The position numbers and the translations under genes were made by a program. A stretch of DNA of 48,834 bases from an uncultured Clostridia bacterium. Lineage in GTDB: Bacteria; Bacillota; Clostridia; TANB77; CAG-508. The notes below the pieces were generated by a model. The model was not told where the DNA came from, searched no databases, and saw only the letters and a program-made list of their open reading frames with translations. This document shows positions 8,220 through 15,585 of the stretch, piece by piece. The first letter of the stretch is position 1; every line of letters starts with the position of its first letter. The stretch lies in NCBI GenBank assembly GCA_944393135.1, contig CALXZC010000005.1:1-48834 (forward strand), read 5' to 3'.

Positions 8220-8639
8220 TTATTCGTCAGACCAATCAATATATGCATTGTTTTTTGTCGTATCAAGAGTTCCTTTTACTTGAGTTCCATCATCTTTTAA
8301 TGGTGTTAATGTAATTACTCCTGTAGTACTTTCAAATTCATAGTAACCTGCTTTGTTTTTTAAATTAGCTTTAACATATGCTGTTGCAGTAGTTCCAGTT
8401 GTTCCTGTAGATTGTTTGTTTACATATCTATCCTCATAATATTGTGCAACTAATGTACTTACGTCCATTATTGCCATTTCTTTTGCTTCTGCAACTTGTG
8501 TTTCTGCTCCTGCTCTTGTTGCTTGTTTTAATAGTCCATTATCTCCTGTTACTAATGCTATTGATACACCAGCTAGGATTAATAGAACTATTATTGTTAT
8601 AACTAAAGCAATAAGTGTAATACCTTTATTATTCTTCAT
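8220..8639 (-). CDS. type IV pilin-like protein, copy 1 of three tandem pilins
   Basis: A 139-residue prepilin. I place the start at 8639 (MKNNKGITLIALV) because a strong Shine-Dalgarno (AAAGGGGGG) lies just upstream of that ATG, and this gives the same short leader as the paralogues. An upstream in-frame ATG at 8666 would add nine residues and lacks such a site. After the membrane helix come NGLLKQATRAGAET and a C-terminal domain ending in YIDWSDE. It is first of the trio, and the very strong RBS suggests it is the most highly translated and possibly the major pilin. Confidence 0.87.
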   Translation of the reverse strand: MKNNKGITLIALVITIIVLLILAGVSIALVTGDNGLLKQATRAGAETQVAEAKEMAIMDVSTLVAQYYEDRYVNKQSTGTTGTTATAYVKANLKNKAGYYEFESTTGVITLTPLKDDGTQVKGTLDTTKNNAYIDWSDE

Positions 8640-8713
8640 TCGTTTTCCCCCCTTTGTCTTTAGCATTAATTTATTTTGAATTATACTTATTTTTATAAGT
8701 ATAACGTTAATAA

Positions 8714-9178
8714 CTATTTAGTACCTGTATTTTGGAAGAAATGTCCTCCGCTTGTATCTTCTGAATTATTATCATTATTACTATTGTTATTATTACTGTT
8801 ATTGTCATTACTATTATTGTTGTTATTACTGTTATTATTAGATGAGCTACCTGTTGAAGAGTTACCTTGTGTAGGTGTTTCTGCATTTGTCTCATAAGAT
8901 GAGAATGGGTTTGCTTTTCCAGGTACATAGTCCTGAACTCTTCTGTAGTTAGTTAAATCATCTGAATTAATTTCATAAGTCATAATTATTTGGCTATCAT
9001 CAACATCACTGCTAGATGCTAATTCTTTCTTTACATTTTGGGGTGTAGTATAATCTACTTCATTTGGTATTGTTTTGCCTATTGGAACATATTCATAAAA
9101 TACTATTCCAAAAACTAACATAATAGCCAAACATAGCAATAATATTATAACTATTTCTTTTATAATTGACTTTGCCAT
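8714..9178 (-). CDS. membrane-anchored protein in the PilP position, Asn/Ser-rich tail
   Basis: A 154-residue protein with one N-terminal membrane helix (IVIILLLCLAIMLVFGIVFY), an extracytoplasmic domain, the stretch VPGKANPFSSYE, and an Asn/Ser low-complexity tail at about residues 105-145. It lies between pilO and the pilins, where PilP lies in Gram-negative operons. GKANPF resembles the (G/R)xxPF box seen in PilP/GspC proteins. There is no lipobox. It probably completes the PilM-N-O-P alignment complex, but this is inference from position and one short motif. Confidence 0.6.
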   Translation of the reverse strand: MAKSIIKEIVIILLLCLAIMLVFGIVFYEYVPIGKTIPNEVDYTTPQNVKKELASSSDVDDSQIIMTYEINSDDLTNYRRVQDYVPGKANPFSSYETNAETPTQGNSSTGSSSNNNSNNNNNSNDNNSNNNNSNNDNNSEDTSGGHFFQNTGTK

Positions 9179-9199
9179 ATTGTTCTTCCTTTCTATTTA

Positions 9200-9892
9200 C
9201 TATTCAACAACATTTACAGTATTATCTGTGCTATTTGTTTTATTGCCATTATCTGTATTTGTATTGTTTGTATCATTTGTATTATTATTTTCTTTTACAA
9301 TATTTGTCTTTGCAATTTCCTTAATAGCAATGTTCTTACATACAAATGTACCTTGTAAGTTTGAACCAGATGGAACCATCTTAAATTCTTCTATCTTAAA
9401 TCCTAAAGTACTATCGTTTTCTATAGCTGATATAAAATCTGTTATTGAGATATAACTTCCTGTTGCTGTAAATTTTAAATTATAAGTATCTTTAGCTTCA
9501 CTACTACTTGGTAATACATCCATCTGCATTGTAACACCTTGCTTTGTTGCATGGTTTCCTAATCTAACCCATAAAGTTTCTATTTCATATCTTTCAAGTT
9601 GGTTAGCTGCTTGAACATCACTTTCAGAACTAATTGTTGTCATATCTTGATAATTTTTCTTTTCTTCTTCAAGTTTTTTAGCATTTGTATCCACATCTTT
9701 TACAGCTTCTGTGTAAGTTTTCTCAGCAAGTACTGTTGCCTCTTGGATTTTTTCAGTAAGTGCTTCACTCTTAGTTTGAATTCCTTTTATTCCAAGTACT
9801 TCTACACTACCAATGCTTACTCCTTTAAGAAAAATGAAAATAGAAAGTGCTACTAATAATGCAATTAGAATTAAAATTAATAATTTTTTCAT
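9200..9892 (-). CDS. pilO: type IV pilus alignment protein PilO-like
   Basis: A 230-residue bitopic protein. It has an N-terminal membrane helix (ILILIALLVALSIFIFL), a periplasm-side coiled coil at about residues 40-90, then a ferredoxin-like fold of the PilO/GspM type (YNLKFTATGSYISITDFISA, where residues Tyr-Ser/Asp-Phe match the usual FL-xx-L strand-helix). The C-terminal 30 residues are Asn/Thr-rich and disordered. Its ATG overlaps the end of the PilM-PilN gene by 4 bases, so translation is coupled. It is expected to heterodimerise with the PilN half of that protein. Confidence 0.82.
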   Translation of the reverse strand: MKKLLILILIALLVALSIFIFLKGVSIGSVEVLGIKGIQTKSEALTEKIQEATVLAEKTYTEAVKDVDTNAKKLEEEKKNYQDMTTISSESDVQAANQLERYEIETLWVRLGNHATKQGVTMQMDVLPSSSEAKDTYNLKFTATGSYISITDFISAIENDSTLGFKIEEFKMVPSGSNLQGTFVCKNIAIKEIAKTNIVKENNNTNDTNNTNTDNGNKTNSTDNTVNVVE

Positions 9893-11508
9893 GGTAAGTC
9901 TCCTTCTATTTTAATTGTAACAACTCCACCATCTTTTTGTCCTGATGTTGATGTTACGTCATTTAATATAACATCTGTTTTTAATCTTGCTACAAAATAT
10001 CCTAATTGTTCATATTTATTTGATTGTGCATTAATTACAATATGTGTTCCCTTATCATTTTCTATTGATGTCAACTGTACATTTTCTGGTATTACTGACA
10101 TAATCTGATTTAATAAATTAGGTATAGCATTTCTTGTTTTATTTCTATCTGTTAGTCTATCATTTGCATCCTGTAAATTTTGTATCATTGTTGAGTATTC
10201 ATTAGTTTTAGTTTTAATTTTTTCATTATCCTTATTTGCAAGTTCTATTTGGCTCTCCGTATTAGCAATAGATTGTTCTGCTTCTTTTTGTTTTAAATTC
10301 ATTTGATGATTTAATAATCCTGAAAAGCCACTGTAAATTGCGACTAACAAGAATACTCCTATTGCAATTCTAATTAATCCTCTTTCTGTATTATCTAATT
10401 TTTCTCCTAAATCCCAAGTAAGAAGTCCACTTAAACTGCTTTTTGACCTTCTTCCTTTACTAGAACCTGTATCTATTTTAAACCAATCTGGTAATTCATC
10501 TGAAAGTGTTTTCTTTTTAAAGTTCATACCAGGAACTCCTACGCCAAGTCCCATAAGTCCTATAGATATTGCTGAGTTTACTTCTATATAATCCTTTATA
10601 CTAATATCTCTAGTTTTTTCAATAAAATATGGTTTCAAAATTTCACATTCTGTATCTTGTAAATATTCTTGGAAATATAAATCTATATTATTTATAAGAG
10701 CTGCTGTACCTGTTATATAAACCTTTTCTATTTTATCTGTATAGTTATTTATCATTTTATTAATATGAGTTACTATATTATATAAAGTAGGCATCATATC
10801 TGGTAAATAACTTTGTTCTTCTTGTTGTAATTCTCTTCCTTCTGATGTATATATTGTAGTATTTTTACATATTTCGTAAGATTTAGAATAAGAATTTTCT
10901 TTTAAATTTATTCTAGATAATATATCTCTGCTTCCTTCTTCTAACACATCAACATTAAAGATTTTTCCATCCAAAATTGTTGTTATTATTGTATCTTCTT
11001 CTATATTAACAACTAAGCAATTTTCATCTTTTCTTACTTTAATTAAGTTTGGTATTGACATAGAAACAGGAGAAATATTTATTAAATGATATCCTTCTAT
11101 TTCTTGTAATCTTTTATTTAGTTCTATCTTATTATCAGCAATATGGATAATCTTAATTTTATCTTTGTCTAGTTGGCTATCTACTATTGAATATCTTGTT
11201 TCAAATACATTTGGATTATATCCTTTATCTGCACAATAAGATTCAAACTCTGTTTTAATTGCTCTTTGTAAATCATTCTTTGTAAGTAATGCAAACATAT
11301 CAAAATAGTTATACATTTCGTCTGATAAATTTACACTTATAGGAGTTTTCTGGCTATATGTTTCTTCAATAACTTGTGTAATAGCATCTCCTAGCTTATC
11401 AAAGAACTTTACTCCGAATGATTCCACTTTAATATTGTCTCGTTCTTTTGTTACTTTTGCATATTTAATTAAATGTTCTTCTATATATAGTCCTAGACAA
11501 CTTGACAT
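9889..11508 (-). CDS. fused PilM-PilN type IV pilus assembly protein
   Basis: A 539-residue protein joining two proteins that are separate in most pilus operons. Residues 1-330 are an actin-like PilM domain (MSSCLGLYIEEHLIKYAKV start; VVNIEEDTIITTILDGKIF; VYITGTAALINNID). A short basic linker leads to one membrane helix at about 378-398 (GLIRIAIGVFLLVAIYSGF). After that come a coiled coil and a PilN ferredoxin-like domain (NAIPNLLNQIMSVIPENVQLTSI). In Gram-negative systems PilM binds the cytoplasmic N-terminal tail of PilN; here the fusion fixes that contact covalently. It is the first gene of the pilus operon, preceded by a good RBS. Confidence 0.85.
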   Translation of the reverse strand: MSSCLGLYIEEHLIKYAKVTKERDNIKVESFGVKFFDKLGDAITQVIEETYSQKTPISVNLSDEMYNYFDMFALLTKNDLQRAIKTEFESYCADKGYNPNVFETRYSIVDSQLDKDKIKIIHIADNKIELNKRLQEIEGYHLINISPVSMSIPNLIKVRKDENCLVVNIEEDTIITTILDGKIFNVDVLEEGSRDILSRINLKENSYSKSYEICKNTTIYTSEGRELQQEEQSYLPDMMPTLYNIVTHINKMINNYTDKIEKVYITGTAALINNIDLYFQEYLQDTECEILKPYFIEKTRDISIKDYIEVNSAISIGLMGLGVGVPGMNFKKKTLSDELPDWFKIDTGSSKGRRSKSSLSGLLTWDLGEKLDNTERGLIRIAIGVFLLVAIYSGFSGLLNHQMNLKQKEAEQSIANTESQIELANKDNEKIKTKTNEYSTMIQNLQDANDRLTDRNKTRNAIPNLLNQIMSVIPENVQLTSIENDKGTHIVINAQSNKYEQLGYFVARLKTDVILNDVTSTSGQKDGGVVTIKIEGDLP

Positions 11509-11570
11509 TTTTTTCTCCTTTTTTTGTTTATTTTTATTTTTTGCATTTGTAAAAAAATCATACTAGAATA

Positions 11571-11650
11571 TATTTTACATTATTCTATTTTTTTCATGTC
11601 AATAAAACTCAAATACAGTTATATTTTATATTTATTTAGAAAAAAGTCAA
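11571..11650 (-). promoter_or_regulatory. probable promoter region of the pilus operon
   Basis: The gap between rsmB and the first pilus gene holds two sigma-A-like candidates on the minus strand: TTGACT (11645-11650) with TAAAAT 16 bases downstream, and TTGACA (11597-11602) followed by TAAAAT-like sequence 19 bases downstream. Neither is perfect, and I cannot choose between them. Confidence 0.45.
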
Positions 11651-11697
11651 TATGTTTAACGTAACCGTAATGAAATTGTAATATTTTTGTAATAATA

Positions 11698-13050
11698 CTA
11701 TTTTTTAGATAATTTACAAATAAAAAATCCGTCTGTCTCTTCATTTTGGTATACTTCAAGGAATTTATTATCAACTAAATAATTTAAGAAAAACTTTGCT
11801 TTATTTTTCAAAACATCTGATATTTTTTCTATTTCAAAATCAGGATTTTCTTTTAAAAATTTAAAAATAATATCTCTATTTTCTTTCCTAAAAATACTGC
11901 ATGTAGAATAAACCAATTCTCCACCTTTTTTTAAATATTTAGAACATGTATTTAAAATACTATATTGTAAATCTATAATTTCATCAATATCTTCTTTTCT
12001 TTTTTGCCACTTTATATCAGGCTTTCTTTTTAAAACTCCAACTCCTAGACAAGGTACATCTAGAAGGATTTTATCTAACTTCTCTTTATATTCTTGTTTA
12101 TAAATAGTTGCATCATTTTCTTCTGCATTTATTATCTTAATTCCTAACCTTTTTGCATTGTCTCTTACTAATTTTACTCTATGAGCATGAATATCCCAAG
12201 CAATTACTTCTCCATTATTTTTCATAATTTCTGATAAATATGTAGTCTTACCTCCAGGACTACTACACGCATCTAAAATCTGTTCTTCTTCTTTTGGTTC
12301 TAAAACAAGTGCAGTTAATCCAGCAGCTTCGTCTTGGACAGTAAATAAACCATCTTTAAAACTTTTTAAATTTTCTATATCATTTACTTTTTCCAATACA
12401 AGAAAATCATCTAAAACTCCGTCTTTACTTACAACTTTTTCTTTATTTAAAATTTCTTTCAATTCACTTTTATTTGTTTTCAAATTATTTACTCTAACAG
12501 AAACCTTTGGTCTTATATTAGAATTCTTACATATATTTAATATTCTATTTTTATCTAACCCTTCATTTATTAGTTCTTCAATAATCCATATAGGCATAGA
12601 AGTAGTTTTTGAAATCTTAAGAATTTCATCTTTTTCATCAAAAAGTTTTTTATAATCATCTTTATTAACATTTCTTAATATAGCATTTACAAAACCAATA
12701 CTTCCTCTATTCCCATATCTCTTAGCCAGATTTACACCTTCATTCACAGCTGCAGATTTAGGAACTTTATCTAAAAATACTATCTGATAAATAGACATTC
12801 TAAGTATATTTAAAATCCAAGTAGATATTTTCTTTAACTTAATTTTTGAATGTAATTTTATAATCTCATCTATAGTAAGTCTCCATGTTGTCACACCATA
12901 AACAATTTCAGATATAAAACTAATATCCTTCCTATTTAAAATATCTTTATTTTCTCTTATTACTTCATTTAAAGAAATATTTGAATACCCTTCACCTTTA
13001 TCAATTTTATAAAGTATTTTTAACGCAATCTCTCTTACTTTATCTATCAT
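11698..13050 (-). CDS. rsmB: 16S rRNA (cytosine967-C5)-methyltransferase RsmB
   Basis: A 450-residue enzyme with an N-terminal NusB-like RNA-binding domain (residues 1-135: REIALKILYKIDKGEGYSN) and a Rossmann SAM-dependent m5C methyltransferase domain. Motifs visible are DEAAGL, LDACSSPGGKTTYL (SAM binding), LLDVPCLGVGVLKRKPDIKW (motif IV with a catalytic-pair Cys) and VYSTCSIFRKEN (motif VI with the nucleophile Cys). Family members methylate C967 of 16S rRNA. It is transcribed separately from the pilus operon; the 190-base gap downstream holds the pilus promoter. Confidence 0.92.
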   Translation of the reverse strand: MIDKVREIALKILYKIDKGEGYSNISLNEVIRENKDILNRKDISFISEIVYGVTTWRLTIDEIIKLHSKIKLKKISTWILNILRMSIYQIVFLDKVPKSAAVNEGVNLAKRYGNRGSIGFVNAILRNVNKDDYKKLFDEKDEILKISKTTSMPIWIIEELINEGLDKNRILNICKNSNIRPKVSVRVNNLKTNKSELKEILNKEKVVSKDGVLDDFLVLEKVNDIENLKSFKDGLFTVQDEAAGLTALVLEPKEEEQILDACSSPGGKTTYLSEIMKNNGEVIAWDIHAHRVKLVRDNAKRLGIKIINAEENDATIYKQEYKEKLDKILLDVPCLGVGVLKRKPDIKWQKRKEDIDEIIDLQYSILNTCSKYLKKGGELVYSTCSIFRKENRDIIFKFLKENPDFEIEKISDVLKNKAKFFLNYLVDNKFLEVYQNEETDGFFICKLSKK

Positions 13051-13301
13051 ACTAATCCTCCTAATTTATAATCTACAATTTATAATCTGTCATTTATTTA
13101 GTTACTTATTTGTTGTTTATTGCTCTTTATTTTTTATTTTTCTGCTTTTTTATTTTTCATTATTTATTAATTTTTTTAGATTATCTTTTCTAAATTATTT
13201 TTAATTATATAATTTTTATATTTTATTTTCTACTATTTCTGTATATTTTTTCTATACATTGGAAAAGATATTCTTAAAAGTTCTTATATTGGAGGTTTAA
13301 C

Positions 13302-13520
13302 ATGGATATAAAAAAACATTTAATAATTACAGGAAATTCTACAGTGTCATGGAAAGATGCAATAGTAAAGGCTATAGCTGAAGCATCTAAAACTATTGAT
13401 TATCTATCAGAAGTAAAAATTTTAGAGCAAAGAGCTATAATCGACGGAAACAAAATTTCCGAATATTTTGTCGATTTAGATTTAAGTTTTATAATTGATG
13501 TAAATCGCAAAGATAGTTAA
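13302..13520 (+). CDS. dodecin-like flavin-binding protein
   Basis: A 72-residue protein matching the dodecin fold: one helix between beta strands, with SWKDAIVKAIAEASKTIDYL. The Trp after Ser and the Gln in ILEQRA correspond to the flavin-contact Trp and Gln of dodecins. Dodecins form hollow dodecamers that store or sequester flavins. The start has a GGAGG site 8 bases upstream. The next gene, spoVAC, begins 11 bases after the stop with its own RBS, so dodecin appears to be the first cistron of a spoVA operon. Confidence 0.8.
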   Translation: MDIKKHLIITGNSTVSWKDAIVKAIAEASKTIDYLSEVKILEQRAIIDGNKISEYFVDLDLSFIIDVNRKDS

Positions 13521-13531
13521 GGAGGTATCAC

Positions 13532-13997
13532 ATGGATCCTTTAGAAAGTAAAAAAACTTATCAAGATTATGTTGATAAAAAATCACCTAATTCTAAAATC
13601 TTTAAAAATTGTTTTAATGCATTCTGGGTTGGTGGGTTAATTTGTACAATTCGGACAGATTATTCTTAATATATGCAAAGAACGTGGTTTTGATACACAA
13701 ACTTCTGGTACAATAGTTTCCATTTTATTAATTGGTATATCTGCATTTTTAACAGGTCTTAATCTATTTAATAAAATAGGGAAATTTGCAGGAGCAGGTT
13801 CATTAATTCCAATTACTGGTTTTGCGAACTCAATCGTTTCTCCTGCCATGGAATATAAATCAGAAGGATATGTAATGGGTGTTGGTGGAAAAATGTTCAC
13901 AGTTGCAGGACCTGTTTTAGTTTTTGGAATATCTGCATCTATCTTAGTTGGAATAATTTTTCTAATATTCAACACACAAACTGTAACTTTAGTTTGA
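13532..13997 (+). CDS. spoVAC: stage V sporulation protein AC, with +1 frameshift at CGG
   Basis: SpoVAC is an inner-membrane component of the channel that moves Ca-dipicolinic acid during sporulation and germination. The start (ATG after AAGGAGG) gives SKIFKNCFNAFWVGGLICTI. The zero frame then reads CGG (13652-13654) and stops five codons later. Skipping the C gives GQIILNICKERGF and the rest of SpoVAC, including GKFAGAGSLIPITGFANSI, for about 154 residues, the normal family length. The body after the shift has no further defect, so this looks like a live gene decoded with a +1 shift rather than a decayed one. Its stop codon lies inside a REP-like repeat. Confidence 0.85.
13652..13654 (+). 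other. in-frame CGG at +1 frameshift site, spoVAC codon 41
   Basis: Context is ATT CGG ACA in the zero frame, with a stop five codons on. The +1 reading ATT (C) GGA CAG gives the Ile-Gly-Gln expected of SpoVAC. Confidence 0.8.
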
Positions 13998-14027
13998 GAC
14001 AAAGAGGGACAGGCAATTTTTGTCTCA
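13995..14027 (+). repeat. 33-bp REP-like palindrome, copy A
   Basis: Terminal inverted arms TGAGACAA and TTGTCTCA flank a core containing GGGACAGGCAAT. The first three bases are the stop codon of spoVAC. Three related copies occur at 26225, 27275 and 47004; two flank a RAYT transposase gene. The same core orientation as copy B is seen here. Confidence 0.85.
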
Positions 14028-14046
14028 TTTTTGAGGAGATGATTTT

Positions 14047-15049
14047 TTGGAAAAGTTAGGTAAACAAACTATTAAGTTTAGCAATCCGCCTACAATTTTA
14101 GAATGTAGTAGTATTGTTGGTCCTAAAGAGGCTAATGGTCCTCTTGCAAAATTTTTTGACCAAACTTTAGAAGATGAGTTTTGGGGTGAAAAGTCTTGGG
14201 AAAAGGCTGAAAGTAAAATTATTAAAGAAGCTTCTAATATGGTTATTTCTAAAGCTGGTATAAGTAGCCAAGATATTGATTGTGTTTTTGCTGGAGACCT
14301 TTTAAATCAATGTATTTCTTCTAGCTTTGGCTTAAGAGAGATTAATTTACCTTTTTTTGGTATTTTTGGTGCTTGTTCTACTTTTGTTGAAGGTTTAAGT
14401 CTTGGAAGTATTTTAACAGAAAGTTTTGCTAATTATGTTTTATGTGCTACTTCCAGCCATTTTTGTAGTGCTGAAAAACAGTTTAGATTTCCTCTAGAGC
14501 TTGGAAACCAAAGACCTCCTTCTAGTCAATGGACTGTTACTGGTAGTGGTGCTACTATTTTATCTAAGAATGGCAGTGGTCCTTTTATTACTCATATTAC
14601 ACCTGGCAAAATTGTTGATATGGGTATTAAAGATGCTAATAATATGGGTGCTGCCATGGCACCTGCCTTTGCTGATACTTTAATTGCTCATTTTAATGAT
14701 ACTGGAAGAAGTCCTAGCTATTATGATGGTATTTTTAGTGGTGATCTAGGTTATGTTGGTAAGGATATTGCTATTGATATTGCTAAGTCTAAGGGTTACA
14801 ATATTAAATCTAATTATAATGATTGCCGGTGTTCTTATTTTTGATAAAAATTCTCAAGATACACATTCTGGTGGTAGTGGATGTGCTTGTTGTGCTACTG
14901 TGTTTTCTGGTTATTTATTTAAACAATTAAAAGAAAAGAAACTTAAGAAAATTCTTTTAATTGCCACTGGTGCTTTGATGAATTCCACAAGTTCTCAACA
15001 GGGTGAGAGTATTCCTGGTATTGCTCATGCAATTAGTATTGAAGTTTAA
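14047..15049 (+). CDS. spoVAD: stage V sporulation protein AD, with +1 frameshift at CGG
   Basis: SpoVAD is the thiolase-fold, dipicolinate-binding subunit of the SpoVA channel. The start is a TTG at 14047 with GAGGAG upstream. The zero frame gives GKQTIKFSNPPTILECSSIV and the full N-terminal part, ending ...NYNDC before CGG at 14827-14829 and a stop five codons later. The +1 reading continues GVLIFDKNSQDTHSGGSGC through ...GIAHAISIEV. The joined product is about 333 residues, as expected for SpoVAD, and the Asp-Cys-Gly at the join is a conserved family feature. It lies between spoVAC and spoVAE. Confidence 0.87.
14827..14829 (+). other. in-frame CGG at +1 frameshift site, spoVAD codon 261
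   Basis: Context is TGC CGG TGT in the zero frame. The +1 reading TGC (C) GGT GTT gives Cys-Gly-Val as in other SpoVAD proteins. Confidence 0.8.
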
Positions 15050-15093
15050 TTTTTGTTTTGATTTTATATATTTTTAAGGAGGATATTATTTAT

Positions 15094-15480
15094 ATGGACT
15101 GGGCTAATGTTTTTGAAATTTCTTCTTTGGTTAAATGCTTTATTGTAGGAGGTTTAATCTGTGTTATTGGTCAGATTTTAATTGATAAAACTAAACTAAC
15201 ACCTGCTAGAATTTTAGTTATTTTTGTTACTACTGGTGCTGTTCTTGGTGGACTTGGTATTTATAAGTATTTAGTTGATTTTGCAGGTGCTGGTGCTACT
15301 GTTCCTCTTACTGGCTTTGGTTATAATTTAGCTAAAGGTGCTATAGAGGCTGTTCAAGAAAGTGGCTTAATTGGTGCTTTTACTGGTGGAGTTAAAGCTG
15401 CTGCTGGTGGTATTGCTGCTGCTGTTTTCTTTGGATATATTGCTTCTTTGATTTCTAAACCTAAGATGAAAAAACAATAA
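15094..15480 (+). CDS. spoVAE: stage V sporulation protein AE
   Basis: A 128-residue membrane protein, third channel component of the SpoVA locus. I start it at 15094 (MDWANVFEISSLVKCF) because AAGGAGG lies 11 bases upstream; an earlier in-frame ATG at 15058 has no RBS. Hydrophobic segments include FIVGGLICVIGQILI and the Gly-rich stretch FAGAGATVPLTGFGYNLAKG, which resembles the matching loop in SpoVAC. The gene has no CGG codon and is intact. It ends the dodecin-spoVAC-spoVAD-spoVAE operon and is followed by a strong terminator. Confidence 0.92.
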   Translation: MDWANVFEISSLVKCFIVGGLICVIGQILIDKTKLTPARILVIFVTTGAVLGGLGIYKYLVDFAGAGATVPLTGFGYNLAKGAIEAVQESGLIGAFTGGVKAAAGGIAAAVFFGYIASLISKPKMKKQ

Positions 15481-15527
15481 TTTTTAAGATATGGTAATTA
15501 AAATACTAAAAAGATAAGGATAAAAAT

Positions 15528-15563
15528 AAAAATAGAAAATGTTTTATTTCATTTTCTATTTTT
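15528..15563. terminator. bidirectional terminator between spoVAE and the protease gene
   Basis: A perfect 14-bp stem (AAAAATAGAAAATG and its complement) with an 8-base T-rich loop, flanked by T-rich sequence on one side and A-rich on the other. It can end both the converging spoVA and protease transcripts. Confidence 0.8.
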
Positions 15564-15585
15564 ATATGTCTTTTACTTTTATTTT

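Noticed and set aside
13532..15049. spoVAC and spoVAD as ordinary pseudogenes
   Set aside because: Each has only one defect, the downstream frame is clean to the normal end, and the same CGG-type break recurs in three unrelated genes.
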